This document shows positions 26,620 through 34,899 of a stretch of DNA of 64,000 nt, piece after piece. The translations under genes and the position numbers were made by a program. The stretch lies in NCBI GenBank assembly GCA_963678135.1, contig OY782667.1, forward strand, positions 992,001 to 1,056,000, in the 5' to 3' direction. The notes under the pieces were generated by a model, which saw only the letters and a program-made list of their open reading frames with translations, made no database searches and was not told the DNA's origin. This DNA comes from JAHJKV01 sp963678135 (GTDB lineage: Bacteria; Desulfobacterota; Desulfovibrionia; Desulfovibrionales; Desulfovibrionaceae). Numbering within the stretch: the stretch's first letter is position 1; the number at the start of each line of letters is the position of its first letter.

Positions 26620-27480
26620 ATGAGCATTGCACAGACTGTTATACACGCTCCGGCAAAAGTAAACTTGTACTTAAAAATTACAGGTAAACGGGATGATGGC
26701 TATCATGAATTAGATACCGTTTTTTTCCCGCTCCAAAGGCCTTATGATCTTTTGCGTATTTCACAAGCTGAATCCGGCTTAGGATTACGCCTTGGATGCA
26801 ATCTACCCGGCCTTGAACCTGAAGAAAATATTGTTTTCAAAGCCTATCATGCTTTTGTACAGGCCACGGATTTTGCGCCTGATTTACATGTCTCAATTGA
26901 AAAAAATATTCCATGTGGAGCAGGGCTTGGAGGTGGAAGCAGTGACGCTGCTGCCCTGCTACGTTTCTTAAATACACAGGCCAAAGCACACGCTCTTTCT
27001 CCTGAAAAACTTCATGCTTTGGCCACAAAACTTGGGGCGGATGTCCCGTTCTTTTTGCTTAAAAGTGCAGCAAGGGCTACGGGCATTGGCGAAAAATTAG
27101 ACCCTATCAATTTAGATTTTAAGGGAAAAACTTTTGTCCTTGCCTGCCCTGATGAACAGGTCAATACTGCATGGGCCTATACTACTTTTGATGGATACAA
27201 GAACAAAGACTTTGGCTTGACAACACAAGGCACAGGTAATATTGAACCCATTTCCAAGCTACCGCTTGTTTTTTGCAATGATTTTGAAAATCTTGTTTTT
27301 CAGGAATTTCCAAAAATCAGAGCGGTTAAGGAAGAATTGCTTCGTCTTGGAGCCTTGGGAGCAGGGATGAGTGGCTCTGGAGCAAGTATTTTTGCTCTTT
27401 TTGCTCATGATATTGAAACAGATCGTATTGTTCAGAGGCTGTTATCTTGCGGAGCAAAAGTTTATATACAAAAGTATTGA
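26620..27480 (+). CDS. ispE: 4-diphosphocytidyl-2-C-methyl-D-erythritol kinase
   Basis: GHMP kinase of the MEP isoprenoid pathway, phosphorylating CDP-methylerythritol. The 286 residues start with the family N-terminus APAKVNLYLKITGKRDDGYHEL. The ATP-binding GHMP motif is PCGAGLGGGSSDAAAL near residues 97-112, LGADVPFFL follows near 144, and the C-terminal GAGMSGSGASIFALF near 247 is the third GHMP motif. It is followed after 3 bp by tRNA-Gln and then prs. Confidence 0.95.
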   Translation: MSIAQTVIHAPAKVNLYLKITGKRDDGYHELDTVFFPLQRPYDLLRISQAESGLGLRLGCNLPGLEPEENIVFKAYHAFVQATDFAPDLHVSIEKNIPCGAGLGGGSSDAAALLRFLNTQAKAHALSPEKLHALATKLGADVPFFLLKSAARATGIGEKLDPINLDFKGKTFVLACPDEQVNTAWAYTTFDGYKNKDFGLTTQGTGNIEPISKLPLVFCNDFENLVFQEFPKIRAVKEELLRLGALGAGMSGSGASIFALFAHDIETDRIVQRLLSCGAKVYIQKY

Positions 27481-27483
27481 TTC

Positions 27484-27559
27484 TGGGGTGTAGCCAAGTT
27501 GGTAAGGCAGCGGGTTTTGGTCCCGCCATCCGTGGGTTCAAGTCCTACCACCCCAGCCA
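27484..27559 (+). tRNA. tRNA-Gln (anticodon TTG)
   Basis: A 76-nt cloverleaf with acceptor arms tggggtg and caccccag-CCA (CCA encoded), a D arm gcc...ggc, an anticodon stem-loop gcggg-ttttggt-cccgc that places TTG at positions 34-36, and a T arm gtggg-ttcaagt-cctac. TTG reads CAA glutamine codons. It sits between ispE and prs, the same place as in related sulfate reducers as I recall them. Confidence 0.95.
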
Positions 27560-27584
27560 TTTTTTTTTGAAAGGTTTGTAATCC

Positions 27585-28532
27585 ATGGCTCAGATGCACG
27601 GTGATCTAAAAATTATCAGCGGTTCTGCAAACACCGCTCTGGCTGATAAAATTTGTGAACACTTGGGAACAAGAGCATGTCCGATGCTCCGTGAATCGTT
27701 TAGTGACGGAGAAATTCGCATTGAAATTGGCGATAATGTTCGAGGCGATGATGTCTTTGTTATCCAGCCAACATGCCAGCCCGTAAATTTTCATCTCATG
27801 GAGCTGTGCATCATTCTTGATGCTCTTAAACGCGCGAGTGCCGGACGAGTCACTGCAGTGGTTCCCTATTATGGATATGCCCGGCAAGACCGCAAAGTTG
27901 CTCCACGCGCTCCTATTTCCGCAAAACTTGTGGCAGATTTTTTAAGCACTGCTGGTATGGATCGCATTGTTACCGTAGATCTTCATGCCGGACAAATACA
28001 AGGTTTTTTTAATTGTCCGGTGGATAATCTGTATGCAGCACCAGTCTTACTGGAGCATTTGAAAAAGATAGAAGACGATGTGGTTGTGATCAGTCCTGAT
28101 GCTGGTGGAGTGGAACGCGCACGAGCATTTGCTAAACGACTGGATGCAGGACTCGCTATTATTGACAAACGTCGCGATAAACCAAACCAAGCATCTGCTT
28201 TGCATGTTATTGGTGATGTACAAGATAAAGTCGCTATCATTGTGGATGATATGATTGATACTGCTGGAACCATGGTGGCTGCAAGTAAAGTGCTTTTAGA
28301 AAATGGTGCCTGTGAAGTACGGGCTTGTGCTACACATCCTGTGCTCTCTGGACCTGCGCTTGAACGCATTGAAAATTCAGATTTTTCGCAGGTCATCATT
28401 ACGGATACCTTGCCACTTGATGCTAAAAAACAACAATGCTCTAAACTGCATCAGCTTTCTGTGGCAGCTCTTTTAGCAAAAGCAATTAACAATATACACA
28501 CGGAAAGTTCCGTGAGTGTCTTGTTTGTTTAA
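27585..28532 (+). CDS. prs: Ribose-phosphate pyrophosphokinase
   Basis: Makes PRPP from ribose 5-phosphate and ATP for nucleotide, His and Trp synthesis. The 315 residues match the class I enzyme: FSDGEIRIEIGDNVRG near residues 38-53, YYGYARQDRKVAPRAPI (ATP flexible loop) near 95-111, VDLHAGQIQGFF near 127-138 and the PRPP-binding IVDDMIDTAGT near 219-229. AAAGG precedes the ATG, 25 bp after the tRNA. Confidence 0.97.
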   Translation: MAQMHGDLKIISGSANTALADKICEHLGTRACPMLRESFSDGEIRIEIGDNVRGDDVFVIQPTCQPVNFHLMELCIILDALKRASAGRVTAVVPYYGYARQDRKVAPRAPISAKLVADFLSTAGMDRIVTVDLHAGQIQGFFNCPVDNLYAAPVLLEHLKKIEDDVVVISPDAGGVERARAFAKRLDAGLAIIDKRRDKPNQASALHVIGDVQDKVAIIVDDMIDTAGTMVAASKVLLENGACEVRACATHPVLSGPALERIENSDFSQVIITDTLPLDAKKQQCSKLHQLSVAALLAKAINNIHTESSVSVLFV

Positions 28533-28603
28533 TTTGTAACTTAAATTGACAACATCGCCTGTCCGTCAATGGGTGACGTCCGGGGCGAAGGAGGAAGAAA
28601 ACA

Positions 28604-29251
28604 ATGGCCAGTAAAACAAAACTTGAAACCCTAGACGTTGAACAACGCACTGCTACCGGTAAAGGTCCAAACCGTAGGTTACGGGCACAAGGGATTATTC
28701 CGGGCGTATATTATGATCAAAAAGGGGCTAATATTCTTTTTCAGGTAAAAGAATTGCCTTTGAATAAATTGTACAAAAAAGTAGGCTCAACTCAGGTTTT
28801 TAATTTATCAATTGCCGGTGGTGAAGCACTGCCTAGCCTGATTTGGCGTATTAAACACGATCCTGTCCGTACCATGCCCCAGCATGTTGACTTCTTTGGT
28901 GTGGATTTAGAAAGGGAACTCAAAGTTTTTGTTCCTTTTGCTATTGTTGGACAAGCAAAAGGCGTCAAACTTGGTGGACGGCTTGATGTGTATCGTGATG
29001 GGCTTGAGGTTATTTGTAAGCCTTTGGATATTCCTGAGGCTTTGGAAATTGACGTCACGGAAATGGATATTAATGACAACTTGCATATAGAAGATTATCA
29101 GTTCCCTGAAGGGGTTCATTGCGAATTTGATGAGAATTTCACTCTTGTTTCTATTGCAGTTGTTGATGATTCCGAAGAAGAACTTGAAGAAGATGGAATT
29201 GCTGCTGAAGAAGCCACTGCTGAAGAAGCTGAGGAAAAGACTGAAGAATAA
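28604..29251 (+). CDS. rplY: 50S ribosomal protein L25/Ctc
   Basis: 5S-rRNA-binding ribosomal protein of the long CTC type, 215 residues. The N-terminal L25 domain shows RTATGKGPNRRLRAQGIIPG near 15-34, with HVDFFGVDLERE near 93-104. The C-terminal TL5-type domain spans about 105-190 and ends in an acidic Glu/Ala tail (EEATAEEAEEKTEE). GGAGGA lies 7 nt before the ATG. An intrinsic terminator follows at 29293. Confidence 0.95.
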   Translation: MASKTKLETLDVEQRTATGKGPNRRLRAQGIIPGVYYDQKGANILFQVKELPLNKLYKKVGSTQVFNLSIAGGEALPSLIWRIKHDPVRTMPQHVDFFGVDLERELKVFVPFAIVGQAKGVKLGGRLDVYRDGLEVICKPLDIPEALEIDVTEMDINDNLHIEDYQFPEGVHCEFDENFTLVSIAVVDDSEEELEEDGIAAEEATAEEAEEKTEE

Positions 29252-29292
29252 TTTTGTAGTTGGGTATTATATCAAACTGAACAATAATTTTG

Positions 29293-29333
29293 AAGCTGGA
29301 TGCTGCACAACGTCGTAGCATCCAGCTTTTTTT
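29293..29333 (+). terminator. Intrinsic terminator after rplY
   Basis: aagctggatgct pairs perfectly with agcatccagctt (12-bp stem, 12-nt loop), followed by a run of seven T. It is the clearest rho-independent terminator in the window and ends the prs-rplY transcript before pth. Confidence 0.93.
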
Positions 29334-29460
29334 ATGTTTCTGTGCTATTCGTATAGGGAGCTATTTCTGGGGGATTTTCGTTTAAGAATATTTTTGCTAT
29401 ACTCTGCTTTGTAACGCTAACTTTTGAATATGCTTTGTAACGCTAAACTTTGAGAATTGT

Positions 29461-30066
29461 ATGGACGCGCATTGGCTATTTGTCGGGCTAGGCAATCCCG
29501 GAACACAATATCAGTATACTCGGCATAATATGGGTTTTTTTTTAGTGGACGGCATTTTGCGCCGTGCTGCTGAGAGAAAATCCATGCGCCTTGCCCTTGT
29601 ACGCGAAACTGATGATTATATTTTGCACAGCATCAATTTTGCTGGAGCTTTTTGCCTGCTTTTGCGTCCATTAACGTACATGAATCTTTCTGGCCGTGCT
29701 GTGAGTAAAATTATGGGGCAATACCGAATGCAAGCATCTCAAGTACTCGTGGCGCATGATGAATTAGACCTTGAGCTGGGACGTATAAAACTGAAGCGTG
29801 GAGGGAGTGCCAATGGACATAATGGGGTGCTTTCTATTGAAGAGGCTCTTAACACACAATCATTTTTTCGCCTGCGAATGGGCATTGGCCGGCCACAAGA
29901 AAGTTGGCAAACAAGTGATTATGTTCTTAATGAAATGAGTGAAAAAGAGCTTTTGCTCGCCCAAGAAACAGTAGCTAAGGCACTCTATGGACTAGAGATT
30001 TTGCTTCGGCGTGGAGTCTCATTTGCACAGCAAAATTTACACAGTAAAGCAAAAACAGAGGAATAA
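29461..30066 (+). CDS. pth: Peptidyl-tRNA hydrolase
   Basis: Recycles peptidyl-tRNA released from stalled ribosomes. The 201 residues carry GLGNPGTQYQYTRHNMGF with the catalytic His at residue 22, LLRPLTYMNLSGRAV near 66-80, VAHDELDLELGRIKLK near 97-112 and GGSANGHNGVLSIEE near 114-128. The ATG has no strong RBS upstream, but the family N-terminus begins at this point. Confidence 0.95.
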   Translation: MDAHWLFVGLGNPGTQYQYTRHNMGFFLVDGILRRAAERKSMRLALVRETDDYILHSINFAGAFCLLLRPLTYMNLSGRAVSKIMGQYRMQASQVLVAHDELDLELGRIKLKRGGSANGHNGVLSIEEALNTQSFFRLRMGIGRPQESWQTSDYVLNEMSEKELLLAQETVAKALYGLEILLRRGVSFAQQNLHSKAKTEE

Positions 30067-30156
30067 GCAGTTGGGCATGGACTCTTGCCATAAATTGTTC
30101 TATACTATCTAATGCACGTCATGTTTTTATTTATGCTGTAAGGAGATTGTTGCAAG

Positions 30157-30681
30157 GTGTTCGAACTTAACGAACTGGTAGTGTACCCTTCACAGGGAGT
30201 TGGACGGGTAGAGCGCATAGAATCCCAAGAGATAGGTGGGGCTTGCGCTGAATTGTATATTGTTCGCATTTTGTCGAATAATGTCACCCTTATGGTTCCG
30301 GTTGCTAATGCGGAAAATGTAGGCCTGCGTTCTGTATGCAGCTTCAGTGAAGGACAAGCTATTTTGACTTCACTTGATGACCGCTCAGAGTTTACCGGTT
30401 ATACCGGACAAAATTGGAATCGTCGCTATCGGGAGTATTCTGAAAAATTAAAATCCGGTTATTTGGGTGATGTAGCCTATGTGCTCAAAGAACTTTTTTT
30501 GATAGGTAAAGACAAAGAACTCAGCTTTGGCGAAAGGCGTTTATTAGAGCAGGCCATGGGGCTTGTTTCAATGGAATTGGCCTTTGCCTTAAATCGTGAT
30601 CAAGACGATATTCGTGATGATATTATGCAAATGTTTGATGATGTTATCAATGTAAAAGAAAAAGAAGAAAAAGATACTTGA
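30157..30681 (+). CDS. carD: CarD/CdnL-type transcription regulator
   Basis: RNA-polymerase-binding transcription factor that stabilises open complexes, often tuning rRNA and stress transcription. The 174 residues begin with the RNAP-interaction (TRCF-like) domain: FELNELVVYPSQGVGRVERI and VTLMVPVANAENVGLR. A helical C-terminal DNA-binding part follows (EYSEKLKSGYLGDVAYVLKEL, SFGERRLLEQAMGLV). It starts at GTG with AGGAG 11 nt upstream. It lies 90 bp after pth and before rho. Confidence 0.92.
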   Translation: MFELNELVVYPSQGVGRVERIESQEIGGACAELYIVRILSNNVTLMVPVANAENVGLRSVCSFSEGQAILTSLDDRSEFTGYTGQNWNRRYREYSEKLKSGYLGDVAYVLKELFLIGKDKELSFGERRLLEQAMGLVSMELAFALNRDQDDIRDDIMQMFDDVINVKEKEEKDT

Positions 30682-30952
30682 TACTCTTGCCAAAGAACTT
30701 TTGTTTGGCTAAGGTGCCTCCATTCCTTTCCACGAATACTTCCGCCCATGCTTGCTAAGTGGCGGTTGAGAAAATAATAAAACCTTTCTTCAACGGAATT
30801 TTTAAGGAACTTATATCCCTTTTATCAAAGCCTGAAGAATTCTTTCCGGTAATTCTTTTCTGTGGTCATGCCGTGCATGAATAATAAAGGTGGAGTACTG
30901 CCTTTTTTATGCAGAATTTTTATATCAACATTTAACTTAAGTAATAACGCAT

Positions 30953-32359
30953 ATGCCAGAACAAACTGAAATTAAAAGTAAAAAAAGAAAAGTTGCTGCT
31001 CCAAGAGCCGTAAAAAAGCCAAGGAAAGCTCCTGTAAAAGACAAAATTGCTGTGAGTGAAGTACCAGAGCAGCAAAATCCGGCACTTTCCTCTAATGGAA
31101 ACTGTAACAAAATAAATCTTACAGAGCTGAAGCAGAAGAGCATGTCGGAACTGCTTGAGATGGCTATTGATTTTCAGGTTGAAAACCCTTCTGGCTTACG
31201 CAAGCAAGAGCTTATTTTTGGAATCTTGCAGCAATGCGCTTTGCAAAATGGGCAAATTTTTGGTGATGGTGTTTTAGAAATTTTACCTGATGGTTTTGGC
31301 TTTTTGCGCTCCCCTATGTATTCTTACATGCCAGGGCCAGATGATATTTATATTTCTCCTTCTCAGATTCGGCGTTTTGGTCTGAAAAAAGGGGATGTTA
31401 TTTCCGGTCAAATTCGGCCTCCTAAGGAAGGAGAACGCTATTTTGCGCTACTACGCGTCAGTGAGATAGATTTTCAGCCACCTGAAAAGAACAAACATGT
31501 TGTTTTATTTGATAACCTCACTCCTTTGTATCCGCAGGAAACCTTGCATTTGGAAAATGGGGATAAAAATTATACTTCACGCATCCTTGATCTTTTGGCT
31601 CCCTTGGGAAAAGGCCAACGTGGAGTTCTTGTGGCACCCCCTCGTACAGGGAAAACCATGATGCTGCAAACCATTGCAAATTCAATCAATGCAAATCACC
31701 CTGAGGTGTATCTTATTGTTTTGCTTATTGATGAGCGTCCTGAAGAAGTCACGGACATGGAGCGTACAGTCAATGCCGAGGTTGTTAGTTCTACTTTTGA
31801 TGAAGCCCCGACAAGGCATGTGCAAGTTGCAGAAATGGTCATAGAAAAGGCCAAAAGATTAGTTGAGCGTGGACGGGATGTTGTTATCTTGCTTGATTCC
31901 ATTACTCGCCTTGGCAGAGCCTATAATTCTGTGACCCCAAGTTCTGGTCGTGTTCTTTCTGGTGGGATAGACGCTAATGCCTTGCAGCGTCCTAAACGTT
32001 TTTTTGGAGCTGCGCGTAATATAGAAGAAGGTGGTAGCTTAACCATTGTAGCGACTGCACTTATTGACACCGGTTCACGCATGGATGAAGTGATTTATGA
32101 AGAATTTAAGGGCACCGGCAATATGGACGTGTATCTGGATCGTCATTTAGCAGAAAAACGTGTTTTCCCGGCCATAGATATTAATCGCTCCGGAACTCGT
32201 AAAGAAGAACTTTTGCTTGCGCCTGAAGTCTTGAATAAAGTGTGGATTCTTCGTAAACTGATCGCTCCCATGAGTCCGATTGATTCCATGGAATTTTTAC
32301 TTGATAAAATGAAAGGTTCTAAGTCCAATCGTGATTTTTTTGACATGATGAATAAATAG
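30953..32359 (+). CDS. rho: Transcription termination factor Rho
   Basis: Hexameric RNA-dependent helicase ending transcription. The 468 residues are longer than the 419 of E. coli because of a Lys/Pro/Ala-rich N-terminal extension (about 1-55). Then come the Rho N-domain (KSMSELLEMAIDFQVENPSG), the RNA-binding cold-shock-like domain (EILPDGFGFLRSP), Walker A APPRTGKT near 227-234, Walker B VVILLDSITRL, and RFFGAARNIEEGGSLT. A 271-bp leader without a gene precedes it and may serve autoregulation. bepA follows after 24 bp. Confidence 0.97.
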   Translation: MPEQTEIKSKKRKVAAPRAVKKPRKAPVKDKIAVSEVPEQQNPALSSNGNCNKINLTELKQKSMSELLEMAIDFQVENPSGLRKQELIFGILQQCALQNGQIFGDGVLEILPDGFGFLRSPMYSYMPGPDDIYISPSQIRRFGLKKGDVISGQIRPPKEGERYFALLRVSEIDFQPPEKNKHVVLFDNLTPLYPQETLHLENGDKNYTSRILDLLAPLGKGQRGVLVAPPRTGKTMMLQTIANSINANHPEVYLIVLLIDERPEEVTDMERTVNAEVVSSTFDEAPTRHVQVAEMVIEKAKRLVERGRDVVILLDSITRLGRAYNSVTPSSGRVLSGGIDANALQRPKRFFGAARNIEEGGSLTIVATALIDTGSRMDEVIYEEFKGTGNMDVYLDRHLAEKRVFPAIDINRSGTRKEELLLAPEVLNKVWILRKLIAPMSPIDSMEFLLDKMKGSKSNRDFFDMMNK

Positions 32360-32383
32360 TTTTTGCCCGAGGAGTGCTTTTCA

Positions 32384-33790
32384 GTGTCCAAGCGCGCCTT
32401 GATCTCTTTGGCTATACTGGCCATTTTCTTACTCCCACGTCCTTGTGTGGCTTTGTTTGGCTCTATTTCTATGGCGGATGAAGCAGAAATGGGGCGTGAA
32501 TTTCATGCTAAAATTCAGCATTCTGTTCACTTTGTCGATGATCCATACATTAATGATTATGTGACAGAGATTGTTGAGCATATTTATGCACAGGTTCCGT
32601 CTCAGGCTTTTAAGACCACCACATCGGTTGTTGCCAATAATGCCCTGAATGCTTTTGCTGTGCCCGGTGGCTATGTATATGTTTTTACTGGTTTAATCGC
32701 GGGTCTGGAAAATGAAGATCAATTAGCTGCAGTGATTAGCCATGAACTAGGGCATGTCACGCAGCGTCATGTGGTCGATCGCATGAAAAAAATGGAAAAG
32801 GTGAATATTGCAAGCACCGTAGGATCAATGGCCGGACTGTTTCTTGGCATGGCTGCCTCAGAGAACAATGAAGGTTTGGGGCAGGCCTTGACCATAGGCT
32901 CTCAAGCAGCAGCACACACTGCTTTTTTAGTTTATACACAGGAAAATGAAAGAGAAGCAGACCATGTTGGCCTGAATTATCTTGTTCAGGCAGGCTATAA
33001 TCCCTTTGGCTTGCCTCAGACCTTTGAGCTTATGGCGCGTAACCGTTTTCAAAGTGTAGACAACAGTGTACCAGGCTACCTCTATACGCACCCCCAGTTA
33101 GCAGATCGCGTGGCATATTTGAATGAACGTATAAAAAAACTGCCTGAAGCTATTCATACAAGGCCATATACGAGCAAAGAGTTTCTCAAAATTAGGGCTC
33201 TTGTTCGAGGGCGTGTCTCAGACCCAAGTTGGACGATTGCGACCATTGAAAGTCAAAGTCAAAGAACATGCTATGATGATATGGCCATGGGTATGGCTCT
33301 TACAAGGCTCAAACAAACTGATAAAGCAAAGCAGTTTTTTCAAAAAGCTTTGGCTCGTGCTGGAGATGATCCTCTGGTTCTTCGACAAGCAGGGCGTTTT
33401 TATTTTAAGATCGGCGATTTTACAAAGGCCTTAAAATATTTAGACAAGGCTCTTTATAAACAACCGGATGATATATACGCGCTGTATACCAAGAGCCGGC
33501 TGCTTGGAGAACAAGGTAATTATTCGGCAGCAGTGCAATATATGAAACGCGTTCTGGAGAAAGTTACAAAAGATATGGATGTATATTATCACCTTGCACA
33601 CTATGAAGGCGCAATGGGTGATACTTTTCACGGCTATTTGCATTTAGCCTATTCCGAGTTATATGCCGGAGATACGCCAAATATGAATCGTAATCTGGAA
33701 AAAGCAAAGAATCTTGCCAAAAATCAAAAGCAAAAAAAGGAAATAGAAAGTTTTGAAAAAGCGCGTCAGGAATTTGAAGACGAAAAGTAA
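32384..33790 (+). CDS. bepA: BepA-like M48 metalloprotease with TPR repeats
   Basis: Predicted periplasmic zinc protease and chaperone for outer-membrane protein assembly. From GTG 32384 (GAGGAG 9 nt upstream) it has 468 residues: a signal peptide (about 1-24), an M48 domain with HELGH near 120-124 and the third ligand in ENEREADHVGL near 187-197, and C-terminal TPR repeats from about 295 (MGMALTRLKQTDKAKQFFQ, LRQAGRFYFKIGDFTKALKY). The longer reading from TTG 32363 begins before the RBS and is rejected. The arrangement matches BepA/YfgC. Confidence 0.9.
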   Translation: MSKRALISLAILAIFLLPRPCVALFGSISMADEAEMGREFHAKIQHSVHFVDDPYINDYVTEIVEHIYAQVPSQAFKTTTSVVANNALNAFAVPGGYVYVFTGLIAGLENEDQLAAVISHELGHVTQRHVVDRMKKMEKVNIASTVGSMAGLFLGMAASENNEGLGQALTIGSQAAAHTAFLVYTQENEREADHVGLNYLVQAGYNPFGLPQTFELMARNRFQSVDNSVPGYLYTHPQLADRVAYLNERIKKLPEAIHTRPYTSKEFLKIRALVRGRVSDPSWTIATIESQSQRTCYDDMAMGMALTRLKQTDKAKQFFQKALARAGDDPLVLRQAGRFYFKIGDFTKALKYLDKALYKQPDDIYALYTKSRLLGEQGNYSAAVQYMKRVLEKVTKDMDVYYHLAHYEGAMGDTFHGYLHLAYSELYAGDTPNMNRNLEKAKNLAKNQKQKKEIESFEKARQEFEDEK

Positions 33791-33891
33791 AAAAAGCAAC
33801 TTGAAGGAAAAAGCACTTTGAGGTATTTCTCATTCTTTAAGTGCCGTAAACTCTGTTTTTTTAGGGCAAACGCATTGAGAGCTTGCCGTTA

Positions 33892-34899
33892 ATGCTTGTT
33901 GCACATGATATAAAACAAATTCCTGCGTCCATGCGCCACTCTTGCGTTACCATTGGTAATTTTGATGGAGTGCATCTTGGACACCAGCATCTTATTCAGT
34001 GTGCATGTGCAAGAGCAAAAGCACGCCAGCTTTCTTCTGTACTTGTTACTTTTGATCCACATCCTTTGCGTGTTTTAGTGGGTTCACATACTCCTCCGTT
34101 TATCACCTTAACTCGGCAAAAACTTGAGCTTATTGCAGGGCTTAAGCCAGATTGTACTTTGGTTTTACCCTTTACCCATGAGCTTGCTTCGCTTTTGCCT
34201 GAAGAATTTGTACAGCAGTATTTAGTGCAAGGACTTGGGGTACAAGAATTGATTGTTGGCTATGATTACCATCTGGGCAAAGCTCGTAGCGGTACCTTTG
34301 AAACCTTGTTAGAAATAGGCCAAAGGCTGGGCTTTGGAGTCGAACGCATTGAGCCTGTTATCGCAGCCGGTGCCATTGTGAGCTCAACTCGTATTCGAGA
34401 CTTGGTACAAGCCGGTCATGTGTGGGAAGCAAAGGCTTTGCTTTCTCGTTTTTACCAAATAACGGGCACAGTAGTTCACGGCAAAGATCGTGGAGGGAAA
34501 CTGCTTGGTTTTCCCACGGCAAATCTCAAACTGGAAGATGAACTGGTACCCAAGCATGGCGTGTATGCTGTTTGGATTGAACTGGAGAATGCACAATCAG
34601 CACCCTTGGCCGGAGTTGCAAATATTGGCTGCAATCCTACTTTTGGCAATGATGCTGTTTCCGTGGAAGTGCATATTTTAGATTTTGACCAAGATATTTA
34701 TGGCAGCTTGCTGCGTATCCATTTTGTGCAAGGTATTCGAGATGAACAGCGTTTTGAAAACGTGGAAGCCTTGATTGAGCGCATCAAGTACGACATTGAA
34801 TTAACAAGAAAAATACTCAGTCCGGCAGATGCTCAAGCCGTGTTAAGTACCAAGTTTCTCTCTGCAAAGCCTCAGCAAAATACCGGAGCGCAGAAGTGA
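33892..34899 (+). CDS. ribF: Bifunctional riboflavin kinase / FAD synthetase
   Basis: Converts riboflavin to FMN and FAD, completing the pathway begun by ribBA-ribH at the window start. From ATG 33892 it is 335 residues. The N-terminal adenylyltransferase domain has VTIGNFDGVHLGHQHLI near 21-37 and SSTRIRDLVQAG near 164-175. The C-terminal kinase domain has GTVVHGKDRGGKLLGFPTAN near 187-206 and GVANIGCNPTFGN near 240-252. The last 4 nt overlap the GTG start of the ClC gene, so the two are coupled. Confidence 0.95.
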   Translation: MLVAHDIKQIPASMRHSCVTIGNFDGVHLGHQHLIQCACARAKARQLSSVLVTFDPHPLRVLVGSHTPPFITLTRQKLELIAGLKPDCTLVLPFTHELASLLPEEFVQQYLVQGLGVQELIVGYDYHLGKARSGTFETLLEIGQRLGFGVERIEPVIAAGAIVSSTRIRDLVQAGHVWEAKALLSRFYQITGTVVHGKDRGGKLLGFPTANLKLEDELVPKHGVYAVWIELENAQSAPLAGVANIGCNPTFGNDAVSVEVHILDFDQDIYGSLLRIHFVQGIRDEQRFENVEALIERIKYDIELTRKILSPADAQAVLSTKFLSAKPQQNTGAQK